A DNA stretch of 15,576 bases from Cloacimonetes bacterium UBA3900 (GTDB lineage Bacteria > Cloacimonadota > Cloacimonadia > Cloacimonadales > Cloacimonadaceae): contig DGFM01000050.1 of NCBI GenBank assembly GCA_002391675.1, forward strand, positions 1-15,576, given 5' to 3'. Shown piece by piece: positions 13,053 to 15,576 of this stretch. The notes beneath the pieces are model-generated. The model saw only the letters and a list, made by a program, of their open reading frames with translations. It was not told where the DNA came from and did not search any database. The translations under genes and the position numbers were made by a program. Each line of letters opens with the position of its first letter. The first letter of the stretch is position 1.

Positions 13053-14397
13053 GTTTCTTTTTGGCCTGCTCGTCATCATAGCTGTGCTCCTGGCCGGCTG
13101 CAGCAGCAATGCGAAGGTGCCTGCCTGGGTGAACAATACGGAGACGGATGACGCTTATTACCACGCTGTGGTAAGCGTGCCCAAATATGATTCCCGCTAC
13201 AAGGAACAGGCCTTTGAGCAGGCTGTGAAGAACATATCCATGCAGATTCAAGTAAACGTTGACGCCTCGGTTTCTACCAAAGAGACCGAGGCTTTTGGTT
13301 TGAGTTACTCAGATTTCAGCTCCAATATCCAGACCAGCAGCCGCACACGCCTCAAAGACGTGGAACTCTATAGAAGCGAGGATAATAGGCTGGGTTATTG
13401 GGCCCACTATCGCCTCAACAAACTGGAGTATAGACAACAACGTTTACAGCAGGCAGAGCTCGGCAAGAAGCTGGCCTTGGACTTGCTTGAAAAATACGAC
13501 CACTCGCTGAGGGGAAAACGCTTTGTGTTTAATAAAAGCAGCTTTTATCTCATCAAAGCATTGGACGAGCTCAGCGATCTGGTGGATATGGACCTCAGCG
13601 CCAACCTCTATGGAAAGCAGGTAAATCTCTATAGCGAAGCGCTGCAGAGGCTGGCCACGCTGGCCGCCAACACCAAGCTGCGCTCCAAGCAAGGGCAGAT
13701 CGACGCGATCACCGGCTCAAATCTGGACTTGAGATCCACCATCAAATGCTATTATGAGGGCGATACCAACCTGGACATCATTGGCATGAAGCTGAATGCA
13801 GCTTTCAGCAGAGGAGTGGGAACGCTGATAACAGACCTGATCAGCAACCCCCTGGGCGAGGCGCAGCTCGAGATTCAGAGCATCAGCTCGGCAGATAAAA
13901 ATCAGCTCATTTCCATCGGGATAGATAAGTCGCAGCTTTTGGAGCAAAGCGACAACCCTCTGGTAAAGAAAATGATCTCCAGCCTCAACCTCAGCACTAT
14001 AGACCTGCCTCTGAATGTGCGCAACCCCAGGATTTGGCTGGATTATAGCTTCAATGACAGCGGGAGCGAAAACCGGCGGCTATTGGATGACAGGCTGCGG
14101 GGGCTGGCCCTGGAAGTAGTAGATGACGGGCAAGCGGCAGACTACACTTTGAAGGTGGAGATCAAGAGCAGGCCCGGTACCTATATACCGTATTTGGGCA
14201 TCTTTTCAGCTTTTGGAGACGCTTTTCTCACTTTGAGAAACGCCCGCACCCTGGAAGTATTGAGCTCCGAAACCATCAAAGACATCAAGGCAACCGGACT
14301 AAGCAGAGCAAAGGCCGAAGCAGCAACCGAGACCGTTTCCCTGAGAGCGATACAGGAAATCCTCTATCGCCTGGTCAAAGGCAACATCCTTCCCTAA
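13042..14397 (+). CDS. LPP20-family lipoprotein paired with the CsgG-like gene
   Basis: ATG at 13042, preceded by AAAGGA, gives MSNRFLFGLLVIIAVLLAGC with the lipobox Cys at 20. A longer frame from 12991 would bury this signal peptide and lie inside the upstream gene, so I reject it. The protein has 451 residues. Residues about 26-125 (KVPAWVNN...AYYHAVVSV...EQAFEQAVKNISMQIQVNVDASV...YWAHYRL) fit the LPP20/FlgP-type domain. The remainder is not recognised; near the end RPGTYIPYLGIFSAFGDAFLTLRNARTLEVL could be a further beta domain. It overlaps the CsgG-like gene by 11 bases. Its TAA overlaps the stop codon of the convergent minus-strand gene. A terminator-like hairpin lies within the coding region at 13264-13296. 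Confidence 0.78.
   Translation: MSNRFLFGLLVIIAVLLAGCSSNAKVPAWVNNTETDDAYYHAVVSVPKYDSRYKEQAFEQAVKNISMQIQVNVDASVSTKETEAFGLSYSDFSSNIQTSSRTRLKDVELYRSEDNRLGYWAHYRLNKLEYRQQRLQQAELGKKLALDLLEKYDHSLRGKRFVFNKSSFYLIKALDELSDLVDMDLSANLYGKQVNLYSEALQRLATLAANTKLRSKQGQIDAITGSNLDLRSTIKCYYEGDTNLDIIGMKLNAAFSRGVGTLITDLISNPLGEAQLEIQSISSADKNQLISIGIDKSQLLEQSDNPLVKKMISSLNLSTIDLPLNVRNPRIWLDYSFNDSGSENRRLLDDRLRGLALEVVDDGQAADYTLKVEIKSRPGTYIPYLGIFSAFGDAFLTLRNARTLEVLSSETIKDIKATGLSRAKAEAATETVSLRAIQEILYRLVKGNILP
13264..13296 (+). terminator. Terminator-like hairpin inside the LPP20-type gene
   Basis: GCCTCGGTTTCT (13264-13275) pairs over 12 positions with AGAGACCGAGGC (13281-13292); the only non-Watson-Crick pair is T72/G84 (13272/13284), a G-U wobble in RNA. 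The loop is ACCAA and TTTT (13293-13296) then GGTTT follow. The bases are codons 75-85 of the LPP20-type gene (ASVSTKETEAF). Strength of the stem is seen directly; whether it stops or pauses transcription is inferred. Confidence 0.45.
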
Positions 14398-15311
14398 GGG
14401 GTAAATTGCAGCCTGAGGGCAACAGGCCTATGATCTGAGATCAGATTGTAGTAATTTTGCCACGTTCCCATCACATCTTCCACCCTGATAGTCTCGCACT
14501 TGCTATTTGGCAGGGAGTAGCTTTCAAAGAGCTCATCCGTAATCAGGATATGATCTATATGCGATAGCATGGTTGGATAGGAAACATTGGTATAGCTTGG
14601 GTTTTGGGCAATGTGCATATCGGTAAACTGATATTTATCCGGCTGAGAAATAAAGACCATAAACACGTTATATTCTTCCGGCTCAGCAATTTGGTCGTTC
14701 ATATCGCCCAAGACGACCACCGCTTTATCATCCCAATTAGTGCTGATATAGTAATCCAATTTCTCACAGGCCAGGCGACGCCTGCGCTCTTCATCCCAAG
14801 GGTCATCTTCATCAATATAGTTGTCTCCATATGCTTTGAGGTGGTTGTTTACCAGGATGATGTTTTGATCGCGCCAGTTGATGTCCAAGACGTAGGGCGG
14901 GCGCGGGAAGGGATTGGTTTGCCCGGTGTAAATTGGGTAGACATCGTTAACGCTCACATATCGGGTATTATAGAGGTAAGCCAGCCTGTAGAGCGAAGTT
15001 GCCGTGGACACATATGCCTCATAATCCGGCAGCATCCGAGCCAGCTCATAGAATGCGTTGGTATCCTGTATCTCCTGAAAAGCGAGGACATCCACCTTGA
15101 GTTGTGGGATGATAGCGGCTAATTCCTGCAGAGTTTGAACGTTTTTGAGAGGGAAATCCCTCAAGTTCCACGTCAGCACTTCAAAGGTGTTGTCCATGCC
15201 AAATTCAATTGGCGATACTTCGATTGGGTCAACCAGCTTGGTATTACTGCCACAGGAGCTACCAAAGATGACCACCAATATTACAGCGAATATATTCAGA
15301 TAGTTTTTCAT
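14394..15311 (-). CDS. Endonuclease/exonuclease/phosphatase-family lipoprotein
   Basis: A 305-residue predicted lipoprotein: signal MKNYLNIFAVILVVIFGSSC, lipobox Cys at 20. The mature part is a full EEP (DNase I/exonuclease III/sphingomyelinase-like) domain. The metal and phosphate ligands are visible: TWNLRDFP (N49), LAFQEIQD (E80), NNHLKAYG (H157), LGDMND (D203, N205), SHIDHIL (D253) and SDHRPV (D293, H294). It hydrolyses a phosphodiester or phosphomonoester and acts outside the cytoplasm, anchored by lipid; DNA scavenging or lipid/inositol phosphate cleavage are both possible and cannot be told apart by eye. Only a weak AGG-type ribosome binding site precedes the ATG. Its TAG stop overlaps the stop of the LPP20-type gene, leaving no intergenic terminator. 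Confidence 0.9.
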   Translation of the reverse strand: MKNYLNIFAVILVVIFGSSCGSNTKLVDPIEVSPIEFGMDNTFEVLTWNLRDFPLKNVQTLQELAAIIPQLKVDVLAFQEIQDTNAFYELARMLPDYEAYVSTATSLYRLAYLYNTRYVSVNDVYPIYTGQTNPFPRPPYVLDINWRDQNIILVNNHLKAYGDNYIDEDDPWDEERRRRLACEKLDYYISTNWDDKAVVVLGDMNDQIAEPEEYNVFMVFISQPDKYQFTDMHIAQNPSYTNVSYPTMLSHIDHILITDELFESYSLPNSKCETIRVEDVMGTWQNYYNLISDHRPVALRLQFTP

Positions 15312-15323
15312 ATTTGTCTGTTA

Positions 15324-15352
15324 CCTATATTTGAGCCCAATTTAGCTTGCAA
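15324..15352 (-). promoter_or_regulatory. Weak candidate promoter for the nuclease lipoprotein gene
   Basis: On the minus strand TTGCAA (15352-15347, 4/6 of the -35) and TATAGG (15329-15324, 4/6 of the -10) are separated by 17 bases. The expected start is only a few bases before the ATG at 15311, so the transcript would have almost no leader. Tentative. Confidence 0.25.
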
Positions 15353-15429
15353 GAATCCAGCCAAAACTTGAATTCTCTTTGATTTTCTCACTACAATCAT
15401 CGCAAATTAGCAAGATATTTGCCATTGGC

Positions 15430-15560
15430 GGCGACCGGCATAATAATAATGGCATCCCGGCCTGACGGTGAATCGCCTATCAAAATAGTAGGTATTACCA
15501 CCACAATTTGGAGCCTGAACAGGCAGGGCGTTTTGAAATATTTGACCCGGGACCCGGTTT
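15430..15560. repeat. Possible copy 2 of a diverged intergenic repeat
   Basis: Carries GGCGAC (15430-15435), CATCCCGGCC (15453-15462), CCACCAC (15498-15504) and GACCCGGTTT (15551-15560), the same words in the same order as at 11558-11683. Here GACCCGG is doubled in tandem (15544-15557) and an extra TAATAATAAT-containing segment lies between the first two words. Confidence 0.35.
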
Positions 15561-15576
15561 TGCGAAAGCAATTCCG

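Larger units (their letters stand above)
15312..15576. other. Non-coding end of the window
   Basis: No supported gene in 265 bases. The part near 15312 is the upstream region of the minus-strand nuclease gene. From about 15420 it becomes structured: the inverted repeat TGCCATT/AATGGCA (15420-15426/15448-15454), TAATAATAAT (15441-15450), the short hairpin GCCTGAACAGGC (15513-15524) and a tandem GACCCGG duplication (15544-15557). Confidence 0.6.

Noticed and set aside
61..15576. CRISPR array, insertion sequence, prophage or defence system
   Set aside because: I saw no regularly spaced repeats, transposase or integrase motifs, terminal inverted repeats or defence-type proteins; most genes are core functions.

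Overview
The window reads as the end of a metagenomic contig from a diderm (outer-membrane) bacterium. Base composition is balanced, and most genes have AGGAG-type ribosome binding sites and a mix of ATG, GTG and TTG starts. Six of the 15 complete or partial coding genes encode predicted lipoproteins. Together with an MlaE-type permease and a CsgG-type outer-membrane protein, this implies an outer membrane. The overall look resembles Candidatus Cloacimonadota or another FCB-group lineage, but that is an impression from protein style, not a database result. Bases 1-60 are not biological: they match the Illumina P5/Nextera read-1 adapter, including an i5 index.

Left part (61-3045): the last codons of an unidentified gene abut panC (pantothenate synthetase). 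A tRNA-Leu(UAG) gene follows, then tig (trigger factor) and clpP. Centre (3114-10352): clpX, a small lipoprotein, an Xaa-Pro aminopeptidase (M24B), coaD, dnaB, an mlaE-type permease, a thiamine-type solute-binding lipoprotein and trmL. From tig to trmL all genes point the same way. Several junctions overlap by 1-4 bases or are separated by 1-20 bases, and the run ends in a strong bidirectional hairpin terminator at about 10373-10406. The run mixes protein quality control (tig-clpP-clpX), CoA synthesis (coaD; panC lies just upstream), DNA replication (dnaB), envelope lipid transport, vitamin uptake and tRNA modification.

Right part (10425-15576): envelope and surface genes. A minus-strand beta-propeller lipoprotein diverges, across a 330-base intergenic region, from a plus-strand pair encoding a CsgG-domain lipoprotein and an LPP20-type lipoprotein. 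That pair meets, tail to tail with overlapping stop codons, a minus-strand endonuclease/exonuclease/phosphatase lipoprotein. The last 265 bases are non-coding.

The points most worth a second look are these. ClpP has Asn at the position of the catalytic Asp. Two terminator-like hairpins lie inside coding sequence, in mlaE and in the LPP20 gene. Trigger factor has a prolyl-isomerase region without recognisable active-site motifs. The two intergenic regions on the right share three short words in the same order, suggesting a diverged intergenic repeat. The CsgG/LPP20 lipoprotein pair recalls FlgO/FlgP but sits in a non-flagellar context. I saw no CRISPR array, phage, insertion sequence or defence system.
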